Of a DNA stretch of 64,000 bases, positions 12,211 through 24,369 are shown one piece after another (the first letter of the stretch is position 1; each line of letters opens with the position of its first letter). The translations under genes were made by a program, and so were the position numbers. Source of the DNA: Isoperla grammatica (taxonomy: Eukaryota > Arthropoda > Insecta > Plecoptera > Perlodidae); assembly GCA_945910005.1 (NCBI GenBank), contig OX246741.1:50250625-50314624 (forward strand), read 5' to 3'. Below the pieces are notes generated by a model. The model saw only the letters and a list, made by a program, of their open reading frames with translations. It did not search any database and was not told the DNA's origin.

Positions 12211-13283
12211 ATTGACTGATTGTTGCTTTATTTCAACTGGCAAGAAGACCATATAATATGTTTTTACATGTAACCAGCGTTATACATACTTGTTAGTCAC
12301 CTTGCTGCTGCCGCGCGGTTGATCCGCTAGTCTGTCACCTCGAGACTGTCCGCGGATAGTCTTAGTCTTGACTCGGTACTCGTCCGTGCAACAGATTGTT
12401 CAACATTTAACACATCCTCTGAAGACGTTTAGCTGTAAAGCAAGAAGAGTAAAACAAAATATTAGCATAAGCTTTTATTGAAACCATTATATATTTAGAG
12501 TTATAGAACGGAACAAACCCACGTACATGTTTACGTTTGATTAAACGATTTAGCATCAATATTTTGTATGTCAAATTAATATATTCTTACACAAACAACA
12601 GTCTGTTGAAGTTATCGTTTTCTTTTTAAATAAATATCATCACAATAAAGAATGCGTGTTTAACTGCGACTGTTCACATGTACATTTGTACAGCTAGCAA
12701 ATAGTTTTCCAGAACGTGAATGTTAATCGTAATATTATGTTCGTGGAATTAACAAAATATGATTTATTTTTTTATTTTTTAACATTTGATAAAAGTAAAA
12801 AAATATTAAAAGCTTACACTTAACCCCTATCGTTTTATGAACATCGTTAAATACGAACAATGCGGTTTGACTAGTGTGTGTTAACAACTTCAGTTAGTAG
12901 TGCATTTAACATGTATTTTAACTATGCGTGCAATTCTTTTGAATTCGGCTTGATAAGATTGACACAGTTGTGTAACTTGTAAGTCTATACCAAACAAAGA
13001 TTTCAATTAGTCAAAGTGGTTGAATGACCCTCCACAGAAGTTAACAAACACACTTTTAAAGTCTTTTAAAAGAATATGAAGCATACATAATTAACACAAC
13101 CTCTTGTACGGAATAAGGTCCCTCGGGTAAGTTCAAAAGTTTCGTCAGAACGCGTGACTGTAAACACAGCTTTATAATGACGTAGAAAGTTGTTCTCGGA
13201 GCCGGGGGATTATTTATAATGAAATCGCGGCTGGATTTTATTTCGTTCTAATATTCTCGGCACCTCCACCAAATTGATCCTAA
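12209..13283. other. Unassigned DNA
   Basis: No gene or repeat family recognised. A GC-richer patch lies around 12300-12420. Confidence 0.5.
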
Positions 13284-13366
13284 CAAATTTATTATTATCA
13301 TTATTATTATAATTATTATTATTTTTACTATTATTATAATTATTATTATTTTTATTATTATTATTA

Positions 13367-13404
<38 letters not shown>

Positions 13405-13409
13405 TTATT
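13284..13409. repeat. (ATT)n microsatellite, imperfect
   Basis: TTA/ATT triplets with interruptions (TCA, TTTTTA). Confidence 0.95.
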
Positions 13410-13522
13410 GTTGCAATACATACAAACTCGGTCAAAACCGGCATAAACATGTTGTACGGACACAAATGTCAAGTATTTCCATGTGTTTACCTTATTAAAA
13501 TCTACTTAAAACTACTTAATAT

Positions 13523-13612
13523 ATCTTCTTCTTCTTCTTCTTCTTCTTCTTCTTCTTCTTCTTCTTCTTCTTCTTCTTCTTCTTCTTCTTCTTCTTCTTC
13601 TTCTTCTGCTTC
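13523..13612. repeat. (CTT)n microsatellite
   Basis: About 28 CTT triplets, one strand pure pyrimidine. The flanks ACTACTTAATATATC (13510) and ACTACTTAATATATC (13635) are the same on both sides, so the array may have grown inside a short duplication. Confidence 0.95.
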
Positions 13613-13740
13613 TCAAATGCCCACATTTGGCTATACTACTTAATATATCATTGTCCACATTATTTTTTCCAAACCGAACTGTGGATGCTATGTACGGTCG
13701 TGGCCGATTTGTACTCATCCCAGCATTCGCTCTTTGTACG

Positions 13741-13789
<49 letters not shown>

Positions 13790-13806
13790 TATTATTATTA
13801 ATTTTA

Positions 13807-13846
<40 letters not shown>

Positions 13847-13847
13847 C

Positions 13848-13930
<83 letters not shown>

Positions 13931-13955
13931 ATTATAATTGTTATTATTATTATAT
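13741..13955. repeat. (ATT)n microsatellite
   Basis: Over 200 bp of TTA triplets with minor interruptions. Confidence 0.97.
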
Positions 13956-13961
13956 AAATGT

Positions 13962-14390
13962 CCCAAAGTTTGTTATGTCAAATGCGCGCAATCAACTGTC
14001 ATACAGAAAACGAACTCTTTTTAACATAATGGTTAAGTTTATGCCTGGTTTTAATGCTAGGATGATTCTAAGTAATTTCAAAATGAAAGCTAGGGATGTT
14101 TTAAAGCAAATTGAATCAACAGATCCTTTTTTAATTGAGTAATGCAAATGCTGTTTTAATATATATTTGTAGTTTTACATTTTAAATGTTTTAGTTTTTA
14201 GTTGTGTGTATATGTTATATGGTTATTAGTAGGGGGGTGTGCTGTGCTGGGCACAGCAAATAAATATTGTTTTAATGACATTGTGAGCTAACCACCGCGC
14301 GAGCAATGTGCTCATGGTGGTCTTATGCCAAAATAAGTTTATATGTATTTTTGTGTCATTGAAATAAATGAATGAAATAAACAAAAACAA
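13962..14390 (+). pseudogene. LINE C-terminal remnant and 3' tail
   Basis: An open frame without a start enters from the microsatellite side and ends at a TAA near 14140. It encodes about 58 residues, with a basic stretch (SYRKRTLFNIMVKF) and an amphipathic end (MKARDVLKQIES). This resembles the extreme C-terminus of non-LTR retrotransposon ORF2, which usually ends shortly after the RT thumb. The following 250 bp is non-coding and finishes in CATTGAAATAAATGAATGAA, the kind of short-repeat tail seen on CR1/Jockey-group LINEs. The assignment rests on position and tail, not on a catalytic motif, so it is tentative. Confidence 0.45.
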
Positions 14391-14429
14391 TTATTATTAT
14401 TATTATTATTATTATTATCATTTTTACTA

Positions 14430-14516
<87 letters not shown>

Positions 14517-14531
14517 TTATTATTATTATTA
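14391..14531. repeat. (ATT)n microsatellite
   Basis: TTA triplets seeded directly at the A-rich end of the preceding LINE tail. Confidence 0.97.
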
Positions 14532-16484
14532 CTCTCATTCACATCGATTACATATAAGCTGTGTATTCTGATTGCTAAGTTAATAATTAGAATTCTAGCT
14601 GACGGGATAATACCATAAATAAGACTCCAATGACTTTAAGTTCTTTTCTTTTGACAATATCAGGTTAGTATAGAGGTCGGCCTACACTTTGCTTCGATCA
14701 GTAATTATTTGTTAATTCCAAAGTGTGGATACAGTATTATTGTTGAGAACAACACGCTTTGTGTGAATATCATGAAACAGCGGCAACTTTGACATGTAGA
14801 ATCAATTTTTTTTATTTTTTAAACAAGGCATCCACAAATTATTACTTCAACATCAATATAACATATTATTATATTTGTTAATTTATATGTTAGTATCAGT
14901 AACAATGCACATATTTAAGGGGGTGTTTTATGACGTCATGAAGACTATAATGTAGGGGGAAATATGTGTTGACATTTGAGTTGTCAATAGAAGACGAATT
15001 CTCTCAAGAAATGTGTGATTATCAACATGTTTGTTTTCTCATTTGCGAAGTTTTGTCGGTATTTGTTTGCTTTTGGTAAATAATATAATAATAAGTTTTA
15101 ATTTAATATATTTATAATATAATAATAATATGATTATAATATAATAATGTGTTCTGCACTAAAATGTGATGAACCCTGGAATTATCAAGTGACTGAAAAG
15201 CAAGGTTTCACAAATATACTAGGATTAAGAATGTTTGACAAATTACCTAGACATATATTAAACATAGTTAAATAATAAACTTTTTGATATATGTCAGAAG
15301 TAATAAAATATGTATTTGAACATCAATTGTACAATGAGAAATAATCGTAAACATAAAATAAATTGAATTTTATGTATATTTAATTGATAGTAATAAATAA
15401 TAAGTGGAAATGTATGTATGACACTAATAGAATGTGAAGCTAAATAAACAATCTTGTCTTATCTTAACTTACTATTAAATATTAAACACATCCCTTGCTG
15501 GCATTCAAAGTACAGTGAAAATTCTTTCAAAATCAAACAATATTCTGACTTCATAATAAAAATTACTTACCTTGTTTGTAAAGTAATGACATATGTACAG
15601 TATAAAGCTTTTTCAACATATCGTCATCATATGATATGATTTCTAGGCCTAAATCAATAGAGTATGCTTGGATAACAGCATCTAAATGAAACTGGAATCA
15701 CTCAATACAACTAGAGGAGAACCACCGTTGAATCCGGTTGAAACGAAAGACAGTATTTTAGCCAATCAAGGATATTTTTCATCCTGTGTGGATTTATTTA
15801 AGTGATGGTTGCATAGAACGCTAAATTCGGTGTTATCTTATATTTTTTTATTCCATCTTGCTAACATCTCCTGTTAATATCATTTGATGATAATGTTTTA
15901 TTTTATTTAAGTAATAAAGGGAAAATACTGAAATAATGTTTTAATGTCATAACTTTGTTAATATGTTTAATAAGTTCTTTTAATTTATCAATAATCGTCA
16001 ACTGTCTTTACTTGACACGTACGATTGTACTACCGAAGGGCTCGAAAAGCGTTGTATTTGAGTGGTCATGCCTTAAAAATGACATTCAATATCAATATTT
16101 TAGGGCTAGAGATTTTCACTATCTACAATTCATCCCCATAAAACAGGATTCGAAGAGTCGATAAAATAGTAGAGTGGCGTCAAGAAAAGTGAGGCCAACA
16201 GAAGCATCGTCTTATTTTGTGCCCCAACTAGAAAACTCACCTCACGCCAATGGACGCATCGTCCGCATCGTCCGAATTGCTCGATTGCTGCTTGATCACT
16301 GCCACTTCGGCAGGAAATGAGATCATATTATACTAGTTGTTATCTTTTATAAAATGTGTGATCTGCGTAGCAACCAACAAGGTGTGGCGTCGCGAACAAT
16401 TTTGTTTCTTCTTCTTCAAGTGCCAATGCCGCTCCCATGTTGATAAGACTAGGTTACGTCAGTATTAACTAAAGGTTGATCATT
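14532..16484. other. Unassigned AT-rich DNA
   Basis: No gene recognised. A half-copy of the 10.3-kb foldback element (GTTGACATTTGAGTTG, then AATAGAAGACGAA) lies at 14967-15004, preceded by a CRE-like TGACGTCA at about 14932. AATAAT-rich DNA occupies 15080-15150. Confidence 0.5.
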
Positions 16485-17035
16485 TCAACGTTTATAAAAA
16501 AGTAGTACATTGAAATGAAATATTGACTTTTGAAAATATCAGGATAATTTTCTTAAATTTTCAGACGTTGTTATCGGCAATATTGATTCTTCAATTCACT
16601 TCACTTCGAACTAACATTTGTTAAAAAGTTCGTAATAGTTAAACAATTTATATTACGGTCAGTCTAAAGTATGTTTAGTTGCATTAGTTTATTTGTGTTT
16701 TGTTTATTGTTTTAATCTACCGGTACTGTGAGTGTACTTGTACAGGCTGATTTTAATAATTATTAAAAAAAACACCGTTAGAGATAACGCAAATGAATAC
16801 ACTTTAGAATGTAAACAAATTATGTTCTTGAACCGATATGAAAATGGTTAATAACAATTTATTATTTTAACAAAACTTGGTTCGACGTGAGGTAAATTAA
16901 AGTAGCAATTATTGCCGGTACCGGCGGCTTAAAAATGAAGAATAAAATATTGTTACACCTTTTAAAGGTCTATGTTTCAATTTCAAAACAAAACTTGTTT
17001 GTTACGCATATTTTAGAAATCTGAAAACGGTGGTA
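16485..17035. mobile_element. Palindromic element, copy 2 of the 24.7-kb family
   Basis: Blocks matching 24746-25356 occur in order: TTCTTAAATTTTCAG, CGGCAATATTG, TTAGTTGCATTA, CTACCGGTA, ATTGCCGGTACCGG, CATATTTTAGAA and CTGAAAACGGTG. It folds on itself like its relative but is more decayed. Left end approximate. Confidence 0.65.
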
Positions 17036-17209
17036 TGATCAGACAACCACGACATTCTCATTCATAAGTCAAATGCTAGGATTCAATTCTACTATAAACC
17101 AGTGACATTGTGAACAACAGGTGTGGGGTTCCCGTGAACCGGCTACGTGAGGTACTACTCAATTCAAAAACATATACATATTATACTTATATAGAACTGC
17201 ACATAGCTC

Positions 17210-17690
17210 ACTCACAAAGACACCCACACGCTCACACACCCTCACTTTCCCGCACTCTCACTCATAATCACACGCATACATGATTACACTCACATTCTCA
17301 CCCACACACATTCGCATTCACACACCCAAACTGGTAAACACACACTCACACACTTTCACGCACTCTCACTCATTCTCTCACGCATACATGATTACACTCA
17401 CATTCTCACCCACACGCATTCGCATTCACACACCCAAACTGGTAAACACACACTCACACACTTTCACGCACTCTCACTCATTCTCTCACGCATACATGAT
17501 TACACTCACATTCTCACCCACACGCATTTGCATTCACACACCCAAACTGGTAAACACACACTCACACACTTTCACGCACTCTCACTCATAATCACACGCA
17601 TACATGATTACACTCACATTCTCACCCACACGCATTCGCATTCACACACCCAAACTGGTAAACACACACACCCACACACTCACACACTAC
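17210..17690. repeat. 108-bp minisatellite, about 4 units
   Basis: TGATTACACTCACATTCTCA recurs at 17281, 17389, 17497 and 17605, exactly 108 bp apart. The unit is CA-rich and contains CCCAAACTGGTAAACACACA. Because 108 is divisible by three, long open frames run through it (17280-17591). They encode only Thr/His/Ser repeats and are judged spurious. Confidence 0.95.
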
Positions 17691-17789
17691 CAACAAACAA
17701 TGTTTGTTGTTTATCTGTACATATGTGCAAACCTCATCTATCACCCACCTTATCATCTGCTGTACATTGAACACACCACTTATTGATAC

Positions 17790-17964
17790 TGCGTAACTTT
17801 TTAGTAATTATTATAGTTTTTAGCCAATGGTAGAAAGACACATTCATGTGGTATGGGGTTTGCCCTACTCCTTACTACCATCATCTTGTCCTGACTTGTA
17901 ATGTATGTTATGTTATATATTATGTCATTAAAATTTGAAATAAATAATAATAATTATTATAACA
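17790..17964 (+). mobile_element. Probable retroposon 3' end with A-rich tail
   Basis: Non-coding sequence (GGTTTGCCCTACTCCTTACT) ends in ATGTCATTAAAATTTGAAAT, then AAATAATAATAATTATTAT. This resembles LINE 3' termini with short-repeat tails. No coding part was found upstream because the minisatellite intervenes. Confidence 0.35.
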
Positions 17965-18301
17965 GATTTTTATTATTAGAATACAAAATGAAAAGTACAA
18001 AACAACTTGTTCCACAAAACCATGAGGCTTAACTGTGGATTACACAAAATAAATAACAATTCAGTGCACAGTAAGATGGAAACAAAATTAAAGTGACAGT
18101 AGAATAAATTACAACATGGAACTAATAATGAGAACGATTACGATACAAAATATACAAAATATCAAGATAGAAGACCGTAAAACATATGCGTGTTTGACAA
18201 CTACTTTGAAATCACATGATTTTAATAAAGACAAAATTAAATTTATGAATACAACGATGAGAACCCAACAACTTACGTACAAACAAAGAATTGATATGAG
18301 A

Positions 18302-19948
18302 TTAAACACTATTTAAATAAAAATCCTTTAGCCCTCTTTTAGTTATGCTAATTGAATTTAATACTTTTAGGCTAAGTGGCAACTCGTTAAAAATACGTGG
18401 AATAATAACTTTAAGCATTCTCGCGCCGTGTTTGTTGAAATATTTATTATTTAGGGACCCTATATAAATGTGATATTTGAGAACGGGTGGTGATTGGATG
18501 TTGAAGAATCATTTTGAAATCATTTTTAAAATAAAACTGAAAAGCGAGTCTATACTTATATAGCATGTGGACAGGCAAAACGTCACCTTTTTTATAAACA
18601 CTGGACTCAACGCAGTCAATATTTCTATGAGATTTGGTAAAGAACGTGACCATTTGATGTTGCAAAGCTGTAATATGCCTTAGATTTGATAATGACGCGT
18701 TACCCCATGCTAATATACCGTACATTAATATTGATTCTGCTAGAGATAAGTAAACTGTTTTAAGAGTATCTGAAGGAAGCAAAGTTTTTATACAATACAT
18801 TTGACTGAGACATGATCTTAATTTATTACATAATTTATTGATGTGCGGAACCCAATTAAACCGATTATCAATTATTAATCCTAGATACATGTGGCTGTCA
18901 ACGCAATCAACAACAGTATTACAAGTACAAGTTTCACCATGCATGCAATCATAGGAATGAGAGATAATTCTCACGGTGATTAACCGCTCAATGTTTAAAG
19001 GGTTACATATATGCACAATTTTAGTTTTTTCTACGTTTATAAGCAAACCGTGATCGTGGGCCCACAATAGTAAATTATGAAAGTCAGTTTGTAAATAATG
19101 ATTGGCAATGTTTAAGTTCTTATGAACGGCAATTAGAGCGGTATCATCAGCAAATAAAAAACTTTTACACTTCTGCATGTACTTTACAATATTATTTACA
19201 TCAATAAGGTATAGAATTGGTCCCAATATTGAGCCTTGAGGCACACCGGACTTGACAGCTAATTTTTTACTTAATGAACTTCCAATTTTGACCGCTACTT
19301 CTCTTTCACTCAAATAACTCTCAAACCATTTTAGCAATTGACCTCTAATTCCAACTTGTTCCAAGTTTCTTAAAAGTATTTTATGGTTAAGGGTGTCAAA
19401 TGCTTTGCTGAAGTCAATGAACATGGCCACAACATGCATGTTGTCGTCTAATTTTGAATTAACAAAGTCTGAAAATTGCAATAAAAGATCTGACGTTCCT
19501 TTACCTTCCTGAAATCCATATTGTTGTGTTATAATTTTATACTTTGCTAAATATTCTATTTTTTGGCATTTGAAACACATCGCTCTAGATTTTTTTCTAT
19601 AACTGGTAACAAAGCTATTGGACTTTAATTCCCATAATCCATATGATCACCCTTCTTGTATATAGGCCTTACAATAGATATTTTTCATTTCTGTGGTACC
19701 ATACTTTCTTCAACTGATAAATTTATAATTTTGGCAATAATGGGACTTATCTCTTCACATATATTTTGAAGATCAATAACTCGTATGCCATCGATACCGG
19801 GTTGTTTGCGCTCCATTCCATTGATGATTCCCGCAACCTCCCTCGCAGGTACTTTTGGCATAAAAAAATATTGAACTTGCGACCTATCGTCGGTTTGTAG
19901 ACACACCTTTTTACTACAAGAATGCTGTATGTTTTCAACTCCATCCAC
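18302..19948 (-). pseudogene. LINE reverse transcriptase, broken
   Basis: The RT copies element RNA at a nicked target. The main open frame (18447-19580, 377 codons) contains YGFQEGKG, FIDFSKAFD (residues 54-62, first catalytic Asp), SGVPQGSILGP (111-121) and the catalytic FADD box (143-146). It continues into the thumb (LGLIIDNRFNW, ESILMYGILAWG). Upstream, 19685-19948 supplies the RT N-terminus (KQPGIDGI). The join at about 19570-19690 encodes IVRPIYKKGD and PIALLPVIEK but has two stops (where W and Y are expected) and one frameshift. Past 18447 another frameshift leads to the conserved IFNELPLSLK end and a stop at 18302-18304. All catalytic aspartates survive, but the element cannot make one intact protein. 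Confidence 0.92.
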
Positions 19949-20044
19949 AAAACTATTAACAAACCCATCTGCATTTTCCTCCCGCGTGTGTATTTTCCCC
20001 AGGTATTTATCAACAATTTCATCAACGAAATATAGGCTTTTTCC

Positions 20045-20446
20045 CTAATAAGTTATTAATAGTCTGCCAGGTTTTTGTATGTCATTTTTATAGTGTGCAA
20101 ACTTACGCTGATAAAACTCGTTTTTAGTTTTTTTAATCTCATTAATAACCACGTTTCTCAATTGTTTATATTCACATCTATATATTTCATTTAACGGGCT
20201 TAGAAGCTTACAGTTTTTCCATTTGTGAAAACAACATTCTCTACGTTTTACTAATATACGTATCTCATCCGTTTTCCATTCTTTATTTGTTCTATTAGTT
20301 TCCTTGAAATGTTTAAAGAACGCACTAGATGAAAAGGCTTCATTGAATATTTCTTCAATGGCATTGTATAGATCGGAACAGTTATTGTAAGCATCTAGGT
20401 CACTCCATTGCATATATTTCAGCAGTTTGGTATAATTTATTTTCAT
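20045..20446 (-). pseudogene. LINE ORF2 linker between endonuclease and RT
   Basis: An open frame of 133 codons, rich in Lys, Glu, Asn and Trp, with KEWKTDEIRILVKRRE and YKQLRNVVINEIKKTKNEFY. This is typical of the segment that joins EN to RT in Jockey/CR1-type ORF2 (WWxxEI..L...R...W, then K..KN..), with no catalytic role assigned. A stop and a short gap separate it from the RT frame, so it is part of the same dead element. Confidence 0.8.
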
Positions 20447-20479
20447 CTATACACAACTTATTTTTCTCCCTAGAACGCT

Positions 20480-20993
20480 GCATATCAACTGTGCAATAGT
20501 CCAAGGCTAACATTACTATGTAGTGGTCGCTTACTTTTGAGGTGAATATTGCCGCATCCACGTTATTTACATCACTCTAACAAATGCGTGATCAATGCAA
20601 GACCTTGTCAGCTTACCTGATAACATTTACTCTCTAGATGCCTCCGTAATACATTTCAAAAACCCATATCTAGACAGTTCATTCTCATACAGTTGTACAC
20701 TATTATCAAAAACATCCAATACATCAATATTTATATCCCTAACCAGTATAGCATTTTTGTTCTTATGTGTGTCATAGTATGACGCAAGTTCATTACAAAG
20801 CGAGTTTTCTCAGCAGTTGGAGATGACTTTGCCAGTGGCCTATATATTGCTAGCATTGACAATGACACACCCGACGGAAAATCAAGGGAACACGCAATTC
20901 CTTCAAAATGTGTAAAATTATTCTCTATATTGGTGCAACTGATTTCCTTTTTAATAAACAATGCCAAGCCACCTCCACTGCTGTCAAACCTTA

Positions 20994-20995
<2 letters not shown>
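20480..20995 (-). pseudogene. LINE apurinic-type endonuclease, truncated
   Basis: The minus-strand frame beginning at about 20995 reads SSGGGLALFIKKEIS, then FEGIACSLDF and LAIYRPL, the central part of the EN domain that nicks target DNA. After a frameshift near 20790 the frame encodes KNAILVRDINIDVLD, where families usually have GDFN; the Gly is Arg here. Further on is LTRSCIDHAF, and SDHY at 20520-20531 corresponds to the catalytic DH motif. The N-terminal third, with the first active-site Asn and Glu, is absent, replaced by an AAT microsatellite. Confidence 0.85.
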
Positions 20996-21311
<316 letters not shown>

Positions 21312-21537
21312 GACAATTCATATCAATGTAATCTTTTTCTTAACATTATTGAAAGTGTGTGGATTTAGGAACATCTGAATCGTTACGAATGATGTTGGTG
21401 GAAATCCGTAATAATGATGGTGCTAGCGTACCAACGCACATTAACACCAGGCGCCACTTTAGTGATTTGCCCATCCAGGCCATGGTTAAGTTCATTTGGT
21501 GCTTGCGCTACGTCAAGCTAATCTTTGGTTAAGCTTG

Positions 21538-21910
21538 GAGTGTAAAATGCAATGATATGTCACACCTATAGTAGGCTAGATCACCAGTCACCCAACCTTC
21601 CACTCAGTAGCGAGCGTAGCAAATTGAAGCCATTTTGAATTGGGCAGGGGACAGGCTGAGTTGGACCTTTCAGTACTGCTAGCGCTGCGAGCGGCAGAAA
21701 GTCGCGTTTGAGACTCTCATTCCCGCCTGTAGTAGTTGCCTAATTCAAGATGGCTTCTAATTGACACACCTGTGGCTGCTAGGTTGCGCTTCTAGCCTAC
21801 TATAGGTGTTACATATCCTTGGTAAAATGCCTCCATCACAGCCTCCTGGATGGGTGAACTACCACCTAAGGTCTACTTGATCTCCGCTAGGTAGAAGTCA
21901 AGTAGGCCTG
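21538..21910. mobile_element. MITE with long terminal inverted repeats, plus adjacent small hairpin
   Basis: The left end (GGAGTGTAAAATGC, ACACCTATAGTAGGCTAGA) pairs with the right end at about 21799-21835. Internal blocks (GAAGCCATTTTGAATTGGGC against its complement near 21744-21768) also pair. Element about 21538-21835. Immediately after, AGGTCTACTTGA (21869) pairs with TCAAGTAGGCCT (ends 21910) as a separate short hairpin. Confidence 0.7.
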
Positions 21911-21955
21911 AATCCTAGCTTCGATTAATGTACTTATTTTTAGTTCAAATCAATG

Positions 21956-22131
21956 GATGATTTCCAGAATTGATCTAGAAATCCGTTATTTGCTCTATCT
22001 AAAGATCCTTGATAGTTATGTTAAAGTGCATTTTTTACAGTTGTGCATTGTTGTCATTGAAATATCTAGAGGGCCGTGATTAGCTAAATCTAAGGGTGCT
22101 AGATCAATTCTGAAAAATGTCTATTTAATCC
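21956..22131. mobile_element. Small foldback element
   Basis: GATTTCCAGAATTGATCTAG pairs with CTAGATCAATTCTGAAAAAT about 110 bp further on. Short imperfect arms, no target duplication resolved. Confidence 0.55.
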
Positions 22132-22299
22132 GATTATAATAAATCCATATATGTGATCTTATAACAAAACCGTTTATAGTTTTCAATACACGAAAAATAC
22201 GGAATACATGTCAGATTAAATATCAAACCCACTGCATTTCCAGTGCTGAATACAAAAATAGGGACTTAGATTTATGTAATATTAATAGCTACATATTTA

Positions 22300-23021
22300 G
22301 GCCCGGTTTCACCAAAGTATTTAAATCGGAGATTGGCTTGATCGGCGCCGTCACCAACTTAACATAAACAAATAATTTTGCATCTATTGAAAACATTGCA
22401 TTTGGTTGTATTGCAGAATTGAGTAATTAATTTGTGTCAGCTATGAGTAGCTATACAATATTATACTGTTATTACTGGTATTTTCAACTAATCTTCATGA
22501 AAAACGAGAAAATTGAATCAGCACGTCACCAACAAAAGTTCTTTCAGATTGGCAATAAATGTCTGACACATGATAGTCATTTGTTATGCATTATTAGATC
22601 CTTTAGTAAAATGCATACAGAAGGCCATGACCGAAGTTTATCATCGCAAAAAATAAATCCATGCTCTGTCTTCATATCAGTACAACAATGCATATTCGAT
22701 CTACGTGTCAAGTCTTTGTTTTGATTTCATGTTTATTTACAAGAACAAACGAACCCTGCAACAAAGTAACAATAAGTAGCAAACTTTAGAATATGAATCT
22801 TTGTGTGAATTATGAACATATTTCATTGTTGAGTGTAAATACTTACAATAGTGGTAGGCTATTTTATATCTAGTCTAAAACTGATGCTTATATTTTGCAA
22901 TTTAGTAATCAATAATAATATACAATATTTTCACTGGATGAACATTTTTTTTTTTATGAAAAGTTGGTGATGACGCTGATCAAGCTAATCTCCGATTTAA
23001 ATACGTTGGTGAAACCGGGCC
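22300..23021. mobile_element. Harbinger-like non-autonomous DNA transposon
   Basis: Terminal inverted repeats of about 64 bp begin GGCCCGGTTTCACCAA and end in the complement. The element is flanked directly by TTA on both sides (22297-22299 and 23022-23024), the target duplication size and sequence typical of PIF/Harbinger elements. The 722-bp interior has small open frames (22434-22724, 22964-23191) without a recognisable transposase, so it would need a helper. Superfamily is inferred from the 3-bp TWA duplication. Confidence 0.8.
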
Positions 23022-23297
23022 TTAACATATCGATTTCGCTTAACAGACTCAATAGAGTTAAAACAATGTTCATTAAATGTGGTAAGCACTACACAAATGG
23101 AAATGGCTTTACAATCAGAGGTAGGAAAAAAATCGTTTTTTTTTTTTTGTCAGACTACATACAAAAACTTTCAAATGAAGATTTGCTTTAATATATTATT
23201 ATTATTATTATTATTATTTATTTTAACAATAAGTATTACATTCCCATACAACACAGACAAGATATCGATATTTAAATGTCAGCAATTTGTCACTAAC

Positions 23298-23376
23298 GCG
23301 GCCGTAAGCTGACGGTCCGTTATCTGCATAGAATTTGTTGGGTTATTGATTATGGACCGTCAGCTAACGGCCCCGT
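23298..23376. repeat. Short inverted repeat
   Basis: GGCCGTAAGCTGACGGTCC at the left pairs with GGACCGTCAGCTAACGGCC at the right around a 35-base loop. Possibly a very small foldback element or a solo palindrome. Confidence 0.65.
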
Positions 23377-23606
23377 TAACGACCCATTAACCGATTAAAA
23401 ACCGGGACTTAACAAGTAATTAGTGTTAATCTTCCCGAATTAAAGTTCTCTAACATTTAAATAAGATTTTTTCTGTTTGTTTCTTGTTATATTCAACAAC
23501 TGACCCGTGAAATTAATTTCAGTAAATTCCTTGGAACGCAAAAGGTCACCAGATACGAAGATTAGTCGCCTTACTACACAAATATTGTGAGTACAATATA
23601 ATCTAA

Positions 23607-23830
23607 AAGCGGGTGTTACACGGAGAAGTAAGAAAAGTAAAAAGCAGAAAGTGAAGAGTAGCGATAGGGTGTAGCCTAAGAGACTTTTCACTTTCACTTT
23701 TCACTTTTTCAACATTGTCCTACTTTGGAGAAAACTTCAAACTTTTGTTCTTTTCCCGGAGGCTACACGCTATCTCTACTCTTCGCTTTCTGCTTTTTAC
23801 TTTTCTTACTTCTCCGTGTAACACCCGCTT
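23607..23830. mobile_element. MITE with ~70-bp near-perfect inverted repeats
   Basis: AAGCGGGTGTTACACGGAGA at 23607 is mirrored at 23811-23830. Pairing continues through AAGTAAGAAAAGTAAAAAGC with only about four mismatches in the first 70 positions. It sits inside purine/pyrimidine-skewed DNA. The two overlapping open frames are by-products. Confidence 0.85.
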
Positions 23831-24067
23831 AAGCTTTAACGGGAAAAAGTTAAAGCACTTCTACCTAGATGAAATACTTTATTGCAAAGTCTTTACACAG
23901 GGATTATTTAAAGTATGTGTGAATAGTTGATTTTCATGTACACTTTATACATTTTCTTAGTATATGTTCTTAAATATTATTTTTGTAATTTGTAGTGAAT
24001 TTAATTTTGGATTAAAGTGATCATAGAACCTAGCAAAATGTATCAAACAAGTCAGCAATGTCAGTAA

Positions 24068-24184
24068 GAGTCTAGTTAAGTACAGGATGTGTTGCTATGG
24101 AATTGATTTATTACATGCTAGCCTATTTCCCATATGAAGAACAAACTCCATAGCAACCATAAACAAATCACATAACTCGACTCT
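24068..24184. mobile_element. Small foldback element, copy 2 of the GTTGCTATGG family
   Basis: Same layout as 11552-11662: GTTGCTATGGAATTGATTTA on the left and TCCATAGCAACCATAAACAA on the right, with flanking GAGTCTAGTTAAG / CATAACTCGACTC arms. The two copies differ by substitutions and a central gap. Confidence 0.8.
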
Positions 24185-24369
24185 GCATTCCGCCCACAAC
24201 ACGTCAAAAAATACCGCGTGGTATATTTAGCATTGAATAGTATTTAATTCGGTTGAATTAATTACTATAATAATTAATATATTATCTAAATTGTTAAATT
24301 ATTCTCAGAATGGAAGTCTCAGGACAAACAGAAACATTATATCACCGTGTAGTAAGCGGTGCCTGGCAG

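Larger units (their letters stand above)
17965..20995 (-). mobile_element. Degenerate non-LTR retrotransposon (LINE), Jockey/CR1-group-like
   Basis: Minus-strand order is apurinic endonuclease (20.99-20.48 kb), linker (20.45-20.05 kb), reverse transcriptase (19.95-18.45 kb), C-terminal end (to 18302) and a 3' untranslated stretch running to about 17965. That is the standard EN-RT layout of ORF2. At least three frameshifts and two in-frame stops break it. The N-terminal part of EN and any ORF1 are missing, and the element ends upstream in an AAT microsatellite. Family placement rests on RT motif style (FIDFSKAFD, GVPQGSILGP, FADD) and the C-terminal YGILAWG block. The exact clade is not resolvable by eye. 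Confidence 0.9.

Noticed and set aside
17280..17591. 103-codon Thr/His-rich repeat protein
   Set aside because: 108-bp minisatellite happens to be a multiple of three; low-complexity, no start context or domain.
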